A stretch of DNA of 30,190 nucleotides, taken from assembly GCA_009911175.1 (NCBI GenBank), contig QXWX01000082.1:1-30190 (forward strand). The letters run 5' to 3'. The position numbers and the translations under genes are program-made. Positions 7,936-16,833 of this stretch are shown here, piece by piece. Below the pieces are notes generated by a model. The model was not told the DNA's origin and did not search any database. It was given only the letters and a program-made list of their open reading frames with translations. Every line of letters starts with the position of its first letter. Position 1 is the stretch's first letter. The stretch comes from Lachnospiraceae bacterium. GTDB taxonomy: Bacteria > Bacillota_A > Clostridia > Lachnospirales > Lachnospiraceae.

Positions 7936-9072
7936 ATGGAAAAAAGGTGTATTTTTCATATACCAAATCATTTAGACCCCAATAGAGCATCGGCATCGCA
8001 GATCCGGCCCAGGAAGATGATAAAAGCATTTGAAGAGATTGGCTATAAAGTTGATGTAATACAGGGGTATGGAAAAGAACGAAAAAAACAGGTAGACGAG
8101 ATAAAGAAAAATATAAAAAATGGATTTGATTATGCATTCTTATATTCTGAAAGCAGCACGATGCCAACACTTCTGACAGAAAAAAAACATATACCCATTT
8201 ATCCGTTTTTAGACTTTGGATTTATGAAGTACATCAAAAAAAGGGGAATTAAAATCGGATTATTTTATAGGGATATTTATTGGAAGTTTCCAGAATACAG
8301 AAAAACAGTAACCGGGATAAAATATAAGGCAGCTGTTTTAATGTATCGGTATGATTTAAGTATATATAGGAAATTGTTAGATAAGTTTTATATACCAACA
8401 AAAAGGATGTATCAATATTTAAATCAGGAAATGCCTGAAAGACTGATAGACATCTTACCATCTGGATGTGAATATGATGAGAGCAAATGGATAGAACATA
8501 AAGAAAAAGAGGACTCCTTAACGTTATTATATGTAGGAGGTCTTGGAGGACAGTATCGTATACATAAAGTCTTGGAGGCTGTTTCAAAAATTCCAGAAAT
8601 AGAATTAATCGTATGTTGCCGGGAGAATGAGTGGGAGCAGGAAAAAGAAAACTATGAACGATTTCTACAAAAAAATATTCATATTTGCCATGAAAAAGGG
8701 AGCGGGTTGGATAAGCTATATAAAATAGCAGATATTGGATTAGTATATTTTGAATTTGACAGATATATGGAGATTGCCATGCCTTATAAAGTATTTGAAT
8801 ATCTTGGCCATGGTATACCAATGATTTCAAGTGATAAATTGGCCGTAGGGGATTACGTAAAAGAAAAAAATGTAGGATGGACAATTCCGTATGATGAGGT
8901 CTGTCTGTATAAACTTTTACGAAAGCTGTTGAATGATCATAAGGAAGTATCAGAAAAAAAATCAAAAAGCAGAATTTTGGCGGCTCAAAACACATGGATT
9001 AATAGAGCAAAAAAAATTGAAAAAGATTTATGCCAGATTAATGAAAAAGAACAGGTTGTGTACGAAAAATGA
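7936..9072 (+). CDS. Glycosyltransferase, GT-B/GT4-like
   Basis: A protein of about 378 residues with the weaker signature of a GT4-like transferase. Its N-terminus CIFHIPNHLDPNRASASQIRP suits an acceptor-domain start. YIPTKRMYQYL is followed by the hinge ILPSGCEYDESKW and LTLLYVGGLGGQYRIHKVLEAV, a typical start of the C-terminal donor domain. EIAMPYKVFEYLGHGIPMISS corresponds to the nucleotide-sugar-binding region. ATG 7936 is preferred to ATG 7924 because GGAGG (7926-7930) then serves as the ribosome site. The stop overlaps the polymerase start by ATGA. It very likely adds a sugar to the repeat unit; specificity is unknown. Confidence 0.82.
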   Translation: MEKRCIFHIPNHLDPNRASASQIRPRKMIKAFEEIGYKVDVIQGYGKERKKQVDEIKKNIKNGFDYAFLYSESSTMPTLLTEKKHIPIYPFLDFGFMKYIKKRGIKIGLFYRDIYWKFPEYRKTVTGIKYKAAVLMYRYDLSIYRKLLDKFYIPTKRMYQYLNQEMPERLIDILPSGCEYDESKWIEHKEKEDSLTLLYVGGLGGQYRIHKVLEAVSKIPEIELIVCCRENEWEQEKENYERFLQKNIHICHEKGSGLDKLYKIADIGLVYFEFDRYMEIAMPYKVFEYLGHGIPMISSDKLAVGDYVKEKNVGWTIPYDEVCLYKLLRKLLNDHKEVSEKKSKSRILAAQNTWINRAKKIEKDLCQINEKEQVVYEK

Positions 9073-10382
9073 AGTTAGCGATTGCAGTAATAGTTTTGGG
9101 TCTGACAACTCTCTTATTTAAGAAAGCAGCCGGAACTTTAGATTTCATGAAGTTGAATATGATAAGTGCAATTTATTATTATATTTTAGGTTTTAATTTA
9201 ATTGGCGGGACACTGATATATCTTGGAATGCGGGAACACTATATGATTCAGAATATCCGTAAAGAATCTGTTATAAATACAACCTACTATATTCTTGCAT
9301 ATACGGTTATAATGTTTCCTGCGGTACTTCTTTTTATGAAGAACGTCATTTCAAAATCCTTTGTAAAAAGGATGGAACAATATAGAGAAAAAAGAGTATC
9401 TTATGACATGAACTCTGTAGGAACACAATTGGCTGTGATAATGCTTATAGTATTGTGTTTATCTGCAATTTTCTATGTTACAGTTACAATTGGGTATATA
9501 CCTCTTATCGAAGCATTAAAAGGGAATGCAGATGTTGATATACTGGCTCAGGCATCTAATAGAAATTTTCATGGAAACGTATATATAAAGAACATCATTA
9601 TGGTATGGATGCCGCCTTATCTATCCTATTATGCATATATAAAAATGCGCTCAACAGGGCTAAAATCATGGAAGAAGATTTTTGCAGTCCTTTTTGTGAT
9701 GAGTGTATTTGTCGTGACATATGACCTTTCAAAGGCTCCAATTATTAATTATTTTTTAGGGTTATATTTGGTTGATGTGATGATAGGGAAGATACAAAAC
9801 AGAAAGAGATTTTTGGTGCTTGTTCTACTGGGGGCAGCAATTATTCTAATGTATTACGTGCTCATGCTGGATGCAAAGCATTCACTCTTATCAATTTACA
9901 CAGGACCGATTGGAAGGATAATTTTCTCACAGATTGCCACTTTATTTTTACACGTTCAGCTATTCCCTACATATCATCCATATCTTTGGGGAGCAAGCTT
10001 CGTACGTTGGTTTCGATTTGTGTTTCCAGCGGCATCGGGAGTGCGATCCGGAAGAGTTGTCATGGCAGCTTTTAATCCGGAAGGAATTGAAGCAAATACT
10101 GCAGGAGTTATGAATACGATTTTTGTAGGAGAGGCTTATGCCAATTTTGGAATGGTGGGAGTCATCATGGCTCCGATTATTTTTGGCGTTGTGATCGGGA
10201 TTGTGGCATATACTTTGCCTAAACTAAAAAAAAATCCTGTTACAGTATTGATTTATGTAGAAATGACATTGATGTTTATTACAATTGTAGAAGGAGGATT
10301 TGTTGATATTTTTTACAATGCTACTTTTATTATTGCAATTGGACTGGCACTGCTTTTAGAATTGGTAGCTGAATCATCGTAG
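9069..10382 (+). CDS. wzy: Oligosaccharide repeat-unit polymerase (Wzy-like)
   Basis: A 437-residue integral membrane protein with roughly ten hydrophobic segments spread over its whole length. A long non-membrane stretch after about residue 285 includes RWFRFVFPAASGVRSGR. The pattern of a large extracytoplasmic loop with Arg-rich motifs late in the protein, then EAYANFGMVGVIMAPIIFG near the C-terminus, is typical of O-antigen/capsule polymerases. These join lipid-linked repeat units on the outer membrane face. It overlaps the preceding glycosyltransferase by ATGA and sits next to the flippase, as Wzy genes often do. Wzy proteins are poorly conserved, so the call rests on topology, motif style and context. 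Confidence 0.8.
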   Translation: MKLAIAVIVLGLTTLLFKKAAGTLDFMKLNMISAIYYYILGFNLIGGTLIYLGMREHYMIQNIRKESVINTTYYILAYTVIMFPAVLLFMKNVISKSFVKRMEQYREKRVSYDMNSVGTQLAVIMLIVLCLSAIFYVTVTIGYIPLIEALKGNADVDILAQASNRNFHGNVYIKNIIMVWMPPYLSYYAYIKMRSTGLKSWKKIFAVLFVMSVFVVTYDLSKAPIINYFLGLYLVDVMIGKIQNRKRFLVLVLLGAAIILMYYVLMLDAKHSLLSIYTGPIGRIIFSQIATLFLHVQLFPTYHPYLWGASFVRWFRFVFPAASGVRSGRVVMAAFNPEGIEANTAGVMNTIFVGEAYANFGMVGVIMAPIIFGVVIGIVAYTLPKLKKNPVTVLIYVEMTLMFITIVEGGFVDIFYNATFIIAIGLALLLELVAESS

Positions 10383-10388
10383 TAGAAA

Positions 10389-11678
10389 ATGAGAAATGAC
10401 ATAAAAAATAATCGAATGAAAAATATAGATGAAATTAAATATCAAATAAAATCCTTATTCCATAATGGTTTTTTTCATATTTTATTGGGCGGTACACTTT
10501 CCAAAGTGATTGCCTTTTTTTCAAGTATCATTATTGTAAGATTTGTAGAGAAGACGGAATATGCATATTTAGCTTATTCGGATAATATATATTCGTATGT
10601 TTATCTGATTACAGGTCTAGGCTTAGATTCAGCAATTCTGAAATATTGTGTCAGTGATAATAAAGAAAAGAACAAATCCTATTTTAAATTTTCTTTAAAA
10701 TATGGAATGCTGGTTCAAATATTAGTTGTTGGAATGATATTAGCCTTTATCAATATATTTCCAATTCCTTTTCCAGATGCAAAAATTTATATGTATCTAT
10801 TAGGGGGATATCCGTTCCTCTATTTTTTGAGCATGGTACTTCAAGCATTTATGCGCGCCAGGCTTAAGAATCGGGAATACGCATATATGGGAATTCTACA
10901 GACAGGAATCGTATTAGGCATAAGCTTGGCACTTGTTTTCCCAACAGGCGCATTTAGTGTGATCATAGCCCGATATACGGCGTTGATTATAGTGATTTGC
11001 TGGGGAATAAAAGTAGTGGCGCCGGAATTAAAAAATATATCATCACATAGAGTAACTGGCAGAGAAGCGAAAGAGCTTCTCTTTTTTGGATTTTCCATGT
11101 TGCTTGCAAATGTGTTTTCTATGATTATGCCAATCAATGAAGGATTTTTAGTAAATAATTTAATCAGAGATACAACGATATCTGCGAATTACAAAGTGGC
11201 AAATCTGATACCGCAACAAGTAAGCTTTGTGACATCTGCCCTTGTGACTTATTATTTTCCATATTTTGCAAGAATGAATGATAAAAAGGAGATATGGAAA
11301 AAGTCAAAGAAAATAGGAGTATTTACCTTTGAGCTAATTGTGGCGATTTCCATATTTGGAATCCTTATATCTCCCATTTTGATTCGGGTTGTTTATGGAA
11401 ATCAATATTCAGATATAGGTAATTTGACAACGCTGTTGTGGATCATGCATTCATTGAATGCTGGTTTTAGAATGCTTCCAATGAATATACTTCCAGCATT
11501 GGGTTATACAAAGTTTAATGTTTTGATGTCTGTTGTGGCCTGTGTGATTCATATGATAATAGACTATTTTTGTATTCTGAATATGGGGATCAACGGTGTT
11601 GCAGTGGCTGGATGTACTGTTTACCTTATAACAGGACTATGCTACTGGGTTTACCTCAAAAAGAAAGTGTTATCATAA
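10389..11678 (+). CDS. wzx: Repeat-unit flippase (Wzx, polysaccharide transporter family)
   Basis: A 429-residue membrane protein with about twelve hydrophobic segments in the MOP-exporter pattern. After a basic N-terminal tail, FHILLGGTLSKVIAFFSSIIIVRF is the usual first helix of Wzx/RfbX proteins. GLGLDSAILKYC and the mid-protein FFGFSMLLANVFSMIMPINEGFLV are also characteristic. It moves undecaprenyl-linked repeat units across the membrane for Wzy. It starts six bases after the polymerase stop. No strong ribosome site is visible before ATG 10389 or before an in-frame ATG at 10416, so the exact start is uncertain and translation is probably coupled. Confidence 0.87.
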   Translation: MRNDIKNNRMKNIDEIKYQIKSLFHNGFFHILLGGTLSKVIAFFSSIIIVRFVEKTEYAYLAYSDNIYSYVYLITGLGLDSAILKYCVSDNKEKNKSYFKFSLKYGMLVQILVVGMILAFINIFPIPFPDAKIYMYLLGGYPFLYFLSMVLQAFMRARLKNREYAYMGILQTGIVLGISLALVFPTGAFSVIIARYTALIIVICWGIKVVAPELKNISSHRVTGREAKELLFFGFSMLLANVFSMIMPINEGFLVNNLIRDTTISANYKVANLIPQQVSFVTSALVTYYFPYFARMNDKKEIWKKSKKIGVFTFELIVAISIFGILISPILIRVVYGNQYSDIGNLTTLLWIMHSLNAGFRMLPMNILPALGYTKFNVLMSVVACVIHMIIDYFCILNMGINGVAVAGCTVYLITGLCYWVYLKKKVLS

Positions 11679-11704
11679 AGAGATGTTGCAGAAAGGAATA
11701 AGAT

Positions 11705-12661
11705 ATGAGCAATTTACCTCAACCAATCAGAAAAGCAGGTAGAACCGTTTTAGATTATAAAGATTGGATATTATCTCGCTATTGGCTGAATATGGTTCAA
11801 ACGAATCCTGAAAAACATGCAATGTACGAAATGAAAAGGCAAAAACAAGATCTGATTCGACCTGTGAATTTACGAGAACCGGTATATTTTCACGAAAAAA
11901 CTTTATGGCTTACGTATTATATTTATAATAAAAGTCCATTAATCGCACAGTGCTATAACAAGTATGAGGTAAGGGATTATATAATCAGCAAAGGGCTGGG
12001 GCATATATTGAATGAATTATACGGAGTCTGGGAATCGATCAATGATATTCCGTGGGACACTTTGCCGGGGGAATATGTGATGAAAATTTCCAATGGATAT
12101 GGGAATCACGTTTTTAAACGAAGAGATCAGGAATTTAACATTAAGTCCGCAAAAAAGCAGCTGAAAAAAATAAAGAAGAAGTATAGCTATTATTATATGA
12201 ATATTGGAAATCTTTTTGTTGGGGGAACAAAACAGCATATTATATGTGAAAAAATGCTTTATTCCAGATTAGGACGATCAGCGCCGGAAGATTATAAGTT
12301 TCATTGTTTTCATGGGAAACCGATGTTCATTGAATGTATAAAAGACCGGCATAATACCAGCAATTATACGAGTGCATTTGTAGATATGGATTTTCAAGAT
12401 CGCCATGATCTGGAAGGAGAGGCATCCCCAGGAACGATCGATCCGCCCAAATGCTATGATGAAATGCTGGAGATTGCAAAGATCTTATCGAAAGATTTTC
12501 CGTATGTACGGGTAGATTTATATGATGGAGAAGAGCATCCTATATTTGGCGAATTGACGTTTACACCTTTTTACAAGCAAACACGTACATCACAGATTGA
12601 ACTGGGAAAATTATTAGATGTATCAGACTTAGATGAATATGCTCCCTTATTACGAAGGTGA
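11705..12661 (+). CDS. TupA-like ATP-grasp ligase
   Basis: A 318-residue protein of the TupA-like ATP-grasp family. Visible elements are YVMKISNGYGNHVFKR (125-139), the adenine-binding HIICEKML (178-185), PEDYKFHCFHGKPMFIE (194-210), YVRVDLYDGEEHPIFGELTFTP (267-288) and a Tyr/Pro-rich end. ATP-grasp enzymes join a carboxylate to an amine through an acyl phosphate. TupA was named for teichuronopeptide synthesis. With a full diacetamido-uronic acid pathway in the same operon, amidation of a uronate carboxyl, or its coupling to an amino acid, is a plausible role; this is inference. GAAAGGA at 11691-11697 supports the start. The family is firm; substrates are unknown. Confidence 0.82.
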   Translation: MSNLPQPIRKAGRTVLDYKDWILSRYWLNMVQTNPEKHAMYEMKRQKQDLIRPVNLREPVYFHEKTLWLTYYIYNKSPLIAQCYNKYEVRDYIISKGLGHILNELYGVWESINDIPWDTLPGEYVMKISNGYGNHVFKRRDQEFNIKSAKKQLKKIKKKYSYYYMNIGNLFVGGTKQHIICEKMLYSRLGRSAPEDYKFHCFHGKPMFIECIKDRHNTSNYTSAFVDMDFQDRHDLEGEASPGTIDPPKCYDEMLEIAKILSKDFPYVRVDLYDGEEHPIFGELTFTPFYKQTRTSQIELGKLLDVSDLDEYAPLLRR

Positions 12662-12728
12662 ATTAGAGTAAGTGTGACATAAAAATCAAACATCCTATAT
12701 TGAAAAGAAAATCAGGAGAAAAACAGCT

Positions 12729-13862
12729 ATGCAGTTCAGGGATTTGAGAAAACAATATCAGATATTGAAAGCGGATATGGATGAGGCAATCCTACGTGTA
12801 TTGGCGGATGGAAATTATATCTCTGGTGATCAGGTGGAAGAGTTAGAAAAACAATTGGCTGAGTATGTAGGAGCAAAGCATTGTATATCCTGCGGAAATG
12901 GTACAGATGCGTTATCTTTGGCTCTAATGGTGTGGAATGTGGGGGCGGGAGATGCGGTCTTTGTTCCAGATTTTACTTTTTTTGCTTCTGGTGAAACTCC
13001 AGCTTATAGAGGTGCGGTTCCTGTTTTTGTAGATGTGGAAGAAGATACTTTTAATATATCACCAATATCGCTGGAACATGCAATTATAAAAGTAAAGGAA
13101 GAAGGAAAGCTGAATCCAAAGGTGATTATAGCAGTGGATCTTTTCGGACAGCCGGCGAATTATCCGGAAATTAAGAAAGTAGCGGAAAAATACAATTTAC
13201 TGCTTCTGGAAGATGGAGCACAGGGATTTGGCGGAAGAATCGGAACACGGCGGGCATGTAGTTTTGGAGACATTTCCACAACGTCGTTTTTCCCGGCAAA
13301 GCCATTAGGATGTTATGGCGATGGCGGGGCAGTATTTACAGATCATGATGAATGGGCAGAATTGTTTAGGTCATACCGTGTTCACGGAAAAGGGAAAGAT
13401 AAATATGATAATGTGCGTATAGGGATTAACTCAAGGCTGGATACTTTGCAGGCTGCTGTGCTGCAGGTGAAGCTGCGGGCATTTAAAGAATATGAGTTAG
13501 CTGCGGTTAATCAGGTTGCAGAAAGATATACACGAGGTCTTCGGGAATTTGTGCAGATTCCGGAAATAAGGGAGGGATTTCATTCCGGCTGGGCGCAGTA
13601 TTCAATTTTATTAGAAGACGAAAATACCAGAGACAAGCTGCAAGCATATTTAAAGGATAAAGGTATCCCGACGATGATTTATTATTCGAAACCGATGAGC
13701 TGTCAGACTGCGTTTAAAGACTATGATTGTAGAAAAGTAGATCTGTCAGTGACTGAGCAAATCTGTCAACGGATTTTGGCATTACCTCTACATCCTTATA
13801 TGATGATGGAAGAACAGGAAAAGGTGATGGGTTGTATTAAGGAATTCCTGAATGCTGTATAA
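12729..13862 (+). CDS. wbpE: PLP-dependent sugar aminotransferase, WbpE-like
   Basis: A 377-residue DegT/DnrJ/EryC1/StrS aminotransferase beginning MQFRDLRKQYQILK, as WbpE/WlbC proteins do. CISCGNGTDALSLAL (52-66) forms the phosphate-binding region. EDGAQGFGG (161-169) carries the cofactor-ring Asp162. TSFFPAKPLGCYGDGGA (185-201) carries the internal-aldimine Lys191. In the Wbp pathway it transfers an amino group from glutamate to C3 of the 3-keto UDP-uronate made by WbpB, giving the substrate of WbpD. It completes the pathway begun by the wbpABD cluster nearly 6 kb upstream. CAGGAG at 12713-12718 is a good ribosome site. Confidence 0.92.
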   Translation: MQFRDLRKQYQILKADMDEAILRVLADGNYISGDQVEELEKQLAEYVGAKHCISCGNGTDALSLALMVWNVGAGDAVFVPDFTFFASGETPAYRGAVPVFVDVEEDTFNISPISLEHAIIKVKEEGKLNPKVIIAVDLFGQPANYPEIKKVAEKYNLLLLEDGAQGFGGRIGTRRACSFGDISTTSFFPAKPLGCYGDGGAVFTDHDEWAELFRSYRVHGKGKDKYDNVRIGINSRLDTLQAAVLQVKLRAFKEYELAAVNQVAERYTRGLREFVQIPEIREGFHSGWAQYSILLEDENTRDKLQAYLKDKGIPTMIYYSKPMSCQTAFKDYDCRKVDLSVTEQICQRILALPLHPYMMMEEQEKVMGCIKEFLNAV

Positions 13863-13873
13863 GAGGAAATGAG

Positions 13874-15634
13874 ATGAAAAACATTCATTTAAAAAGAATG
13901 GTTTCAAGGAAAAATTTTATTTATGTACTGTTAATTGGTGTATTTGTATTATTGATTCCTGATATGCTGAAAGGAATTGATCTGACAGATATGGCATATA
14001 TGCTGGCGCGATACAAATATGTTTTTGACCAGGAGATTCCAATTAATGATTTTTCTATCATTATCACAGATATTATGGGCGGTATCCTATATCATGCAGT
14101 ACCGGGAGGACAGGTATTTCTTATATCCATAGCCTGTTGGGCCCTAAACTGTGGAATTGCTTTATTAAGTTTACAGCTTTTACGAGAATATTTGAATGAA
14201 ATCCTTTTAATTATCATCCTGATTGGGGGCAGTCTTTTTTCAATCGCCTTTATTCATGTATTACATTATAATACATTTTCTATGTTTTTTCAGGTATTAG
14301 GCTTTTCACTGTTAATAAAGGGACTGGACAGAAAAAGCAAAAGATTAGTTCTTTTGAGCGGGGTTATCCAGGGGCTTAATATTTTTGTAAGGCTGCCGAA
14401 TATTTTGCAGCTTTCTTTTGGAATACTGATTGTCTGGTATTTTGGAGATGACATAAAGAATCATAGAAAAACAATATTGAACTATGTAAGGCAATATGCG
14501 ATAGGAGTATGTTCAGGTGGTTTGCTTGGCATTTGTTTAGGAGGTATTGTACTGGGATATTCCGGTATTATAAGTTTGCTTTCTGATACGATGAGAAGTT
14601 TGGGAGATCGCTCCAGTTCACATGGAGCTGCTGCTATTGTCAGGCGTTTTTTTGAAGGGATAAATGATGGGATCAGAAATACTGCAAGATATGAAATTCT
14701 TATAGTTTTTTGTGTAATTGCTTTGCTTATTTTGTTGAACATTTTTATTGAAAATAAAAAAAATATTCCTGAACAAACAAGAATTAGATGTTATAAAATA
14801 GCAGAAAATTCAAGTATGATTTTTATGATTCTTTGGGGATTAGTATTATCCTCAAAATTATCCTATGTTTCAATTTTGGAAATCATGTATACAAATGCTG
14901 TTGTAATATGCACGGCTTCAGCAATTTATCTTAGGAAAAAGGATATTATGTTAAGTACAATTTGCCTGGGCTGTGTACTTATGGAATTGATTTTAACAAT
15001 CGGAACGAATAACGGGACAAGTTTTTATGTTGTTTTTATGGGATTTCCAACGGCCGTTACAATTTGTGCATTGCGGAAAAGCTTAAGTTACAGATTTGGT
15101 CGTGTAAAAAGGAGCTGTAAAAATATTATTACAGTTGCGCTGATTGGTTTATTAAGTATAGAAGGATATCAGTACTACGATACATATGTCTATCGTGATG
15201 CAACGAAGAACCTTTTGGATTATGAAGTAAGCATAAAAGAATATAAGGGAATTAGAACGTCAAAAGAACGAGCAGAATATCTGAAAAAGTTAGTCAGAAT
15301 ACTGGACCCATATAGTGAATACCAACTGATAGCATTGGGAGATTTTGCTATTGGATATGTTATTACAGATATGGTTCCTTTTTTTTCATCATCGTGGCCG
15401 GATTTAACGAGTTTTGGTATAGAAAAATTTCAGAAGGAATTGGAAAAAAAACAGGAGCAACAAATATATCCAGTAATCGTATTGGCGGATGTTTATCAAA
15501 CAAGGATATATCGGTCACAAGAAAAAATCAACATGGTTATGGAGTTCGCTTCAAAAAGTGAAAAGTATAAAATGATATATCAAGATGAGTATTATTGTAT
15601 TTATGCTCCTATAGAAGACAAAAAAGATAATTAA
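13874..15634 (+). CDS. Polytopic membrane protein, possible GT-C glycosyltransferase
   Basis: A 586-residue membrane protein with about ten or eleven hydrophobic segments to about residue 430, then a soluble region of roughly 150 residues. The first predicted extracytoplasmic loop contains KGIDLTDMAYMLARYKYVF (34-52). An acidic motif right after the first membrane helix is where GT-C enzymes (PMT/ArnT style) keep their catalytic Asp. VLHYNTFSMFFQVLGFSLLIKG and FVRLPNILQLSFGILIVWYFG also resemble that fold. GT-C enzymes use polyprenyl-phosphate sugars on the outer face, so it may add a side-branch sugar. I do not recognise a specific family, and a function other than glycosyl transfer is possible. 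GAGG at 13863-13866 precedes the ATG. Confidence 0.55.
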   Translation: MKNIHLKRMVSRKNFIYVLLIGVFVLLIPDMLKGIDLTDMAYMLARYKYVFDQEIPINDFSIIITDIMGGILYHAVPGGQVFLISIACWALNCGIALLSLQLLREYLNEILLIIILIGGSLFSIAFIHVLHYNTFSMFFQVLGFSLLIKGLDRKSKRLVLLSGVIQGLNIFVRLPNILQLSFGILIVWYFGDDIKNHRKTILNYVRQYAIGVCSGGLLGICLGGIVLGYSGIISLLSDTMRSLGDRSSSHGAAAIVRRFFEGINDGIRNTARYEILIVFCVIALLILLNIFIENKKNIPEQTRIRCYKIAENSSMIFMILWGLVLSSKLSYVSILEIMYTNAVVICTASAIYLRKKDIMLSTICLGCVLMELILTIGTNNGTSFYVVFMGFPTAVTICALRKSLSYRFGRVKRSCKNIITVALIGLLSIEGYQYYDTYVYRDATKNLLDYEVSIKEYKGIRTSKERAEYLKKLVRILDPYSEYQLIALGDFAIGYVITDMVPFFSSSWPDLTSFGIEKFQKELEKKQEQQIYPVIVLADVYQTRIYRSQEKINMVMEFASKSEKYKMIYQDEYYCIYAPIEDKKDN

Positions 15635-15664
15635 AATACAAAAGATTTGAAGGAGAAACGCAAA

Positions 15665-16810
15665 TTGATAAGCTTTAATATACCTCCGTTTATTGGAAGA
15701 GAATTGACATACGTTGAAGAAGCAATCAGATCGCGAAAAATATGCGGTGATGGAGAGTTTACCCGCAAATGTTCTGGCTGGCTGGAAAAACATACTCAAT
15801 CAGGTAAAGTACTTCTTACAACATCCTGTACACATGCAACAGAAATGGCTGCAATTTTGGCAAATATTCAGCCGGGAGACGAAGTGATCATGCCCTCCTA
15901 TACTTTTGTATCCACGGCAAATGCATTTGTCCTAAGAGGTGCAAAAGTTATTTTTGTAGATATACGTCCAGAGTCAATGAATATTGATGAAAGACTGATT
16001 GAAAATGCAATTACAAAAAAGACGAAAGCAATCGTTCCCGTGCATTATGCAGGGGTATCTTGCAAAATGGACGAAATCTGTAAAATAGCGGAAAAATACA
16101 GTTTGTATGTTATTGAAGATGCAGCACAGGGAATGATGTCCTCGTATAAAGGTAGAGCATTAGGGGCAATCGGAGATTTTGGATGTTTTAGTTTTCATGA
16201 GACAAAAAATTATAGTATGGGGGAAGGCGGTGCATTACTCCTTAAAAATGAGAAGGATTTTCTAAATGCAGAGATTATTCGAGAAAAAGGAACAAACAGA
16301 AGTCAGTTTTTCCGTAAAGAAATAAGTAAATATACATGGATGGAAGCAGGCTCATCTTATTTACCAAGTGAATTGAATGCGGCGTATTTATGGGCACAGC
16401 TGGAAAGAAGTACTGAGATTTATAATGATCGTATGGCTTCATGGAATCTGTATTATGAGCTGTTAAAAGAACTTGAAATTAAAGGTATGATAGAATGTCC
16501 AAATATACCAGATGACTGTATACATAATGCGCATATGTTTTATATAAAACTAAAAAATATGGAAGAACGTACGATGCTGATACATTATTTGAGAGGTAAA
16601 AATATATGTGCTGTTTTTCATTATATTCCATTGCATACATCACCTGCGGGAAAGAGGTTCGGTGAATTTTGCGGCAAAGATCAGTATACAACAAAGGAGA
16701 GTGAGAGATTACTACGACTGCCATTGTACTATGGATTGAAGGCAGATGAAGTAAAATATGTGGTGAAGTCTATTTATGATTATTATAAATACTCAAAGCA
16801 GATTGAATAA
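15665..16810 (+). CDS. wecE: dTDP-4-amino-4,6-dideoxygalactose transaminase, WecE/RffA type
   Basis: A 381-residue PLP aminotransferase that follows Escherichia coli WecE closely along its length: ISFNIPPFIGREL at the start, KICGDGEFTRKC, TTSCTHATEMAAIL (52-65), QPGDEVIMPSYTFVSTANAFVLRGAKV (69-95), EDAAQGMMSSYKGRALG (151-167), FSFHETKNY with Lys181, EKGTNRSQFFR, and FHYIPLHTSPAGKRFGEF near the end. WecE aminates dTDP-4-keto-6-deoxyglucose at C4 to give dTDP-Fuc4N. TTG 15665 is preferred because AAGGAG (15650-15655) lies nine bases upstream and WecE homology begins there; an in-frame TTG at 15647 precedes that ribosome site. No rmlA or rmlB is present in the window, so the keto-sugar must come from elsewhere. 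Confidence 0.9.
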   Translation: MISFNIPPFIGRELTYVEEAIRSRKICGDGEFTRKCSGWLEKHTQSGKVLLTTSCTHATEMAAILANIQPGDEVIMPSYTFVSTANAFVLRGAKVIFVDIRPESMNIDERLIENAITKKTKAIVPVHYAGVSCKMDEICKIAEKYSLYVIEDAAQGMMSSYKGRALGAIGDFGCFSFHETKNYSMGEGGALLLKNEKDFLNAEIIREKGTNRSQFFRKEISKYTWMEAGSSYLPSELNAAYLWAQLERSTEIYNDRMASWNLYYELLKELEIKGMIECPNIPDDCIHNAHMFYIKLKNMEERTMLIHYLRGKNICAVFHYIPLHTSPAGKRFGEFCGKDQYTTKESERLLRLPLYYGLKADEVKYVVKSIYDYYKYSKQIE

Positions 16811-16833
16811 TGAACAAGGAGTGAAGATAAAAA

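Noticed and set aside
8249..8995. Long minus-strand open frame (248 codons) opposite the second GT4-like gene
   Set aside because: It lies wholly antisense to a well-supported glycosyltransferase. Its translation is rich in Phe/Ile/His/Leu with no recognisable motif, as expected for the complement of an AT-rich coding sequence.
15665..16810. Complete dTDP-sugar pathway in the window
   Set aside because: Only the WecE-like aminotransferase is present; no RmlA or RmlB homologue was found, so the precursor must be made elsewhere.
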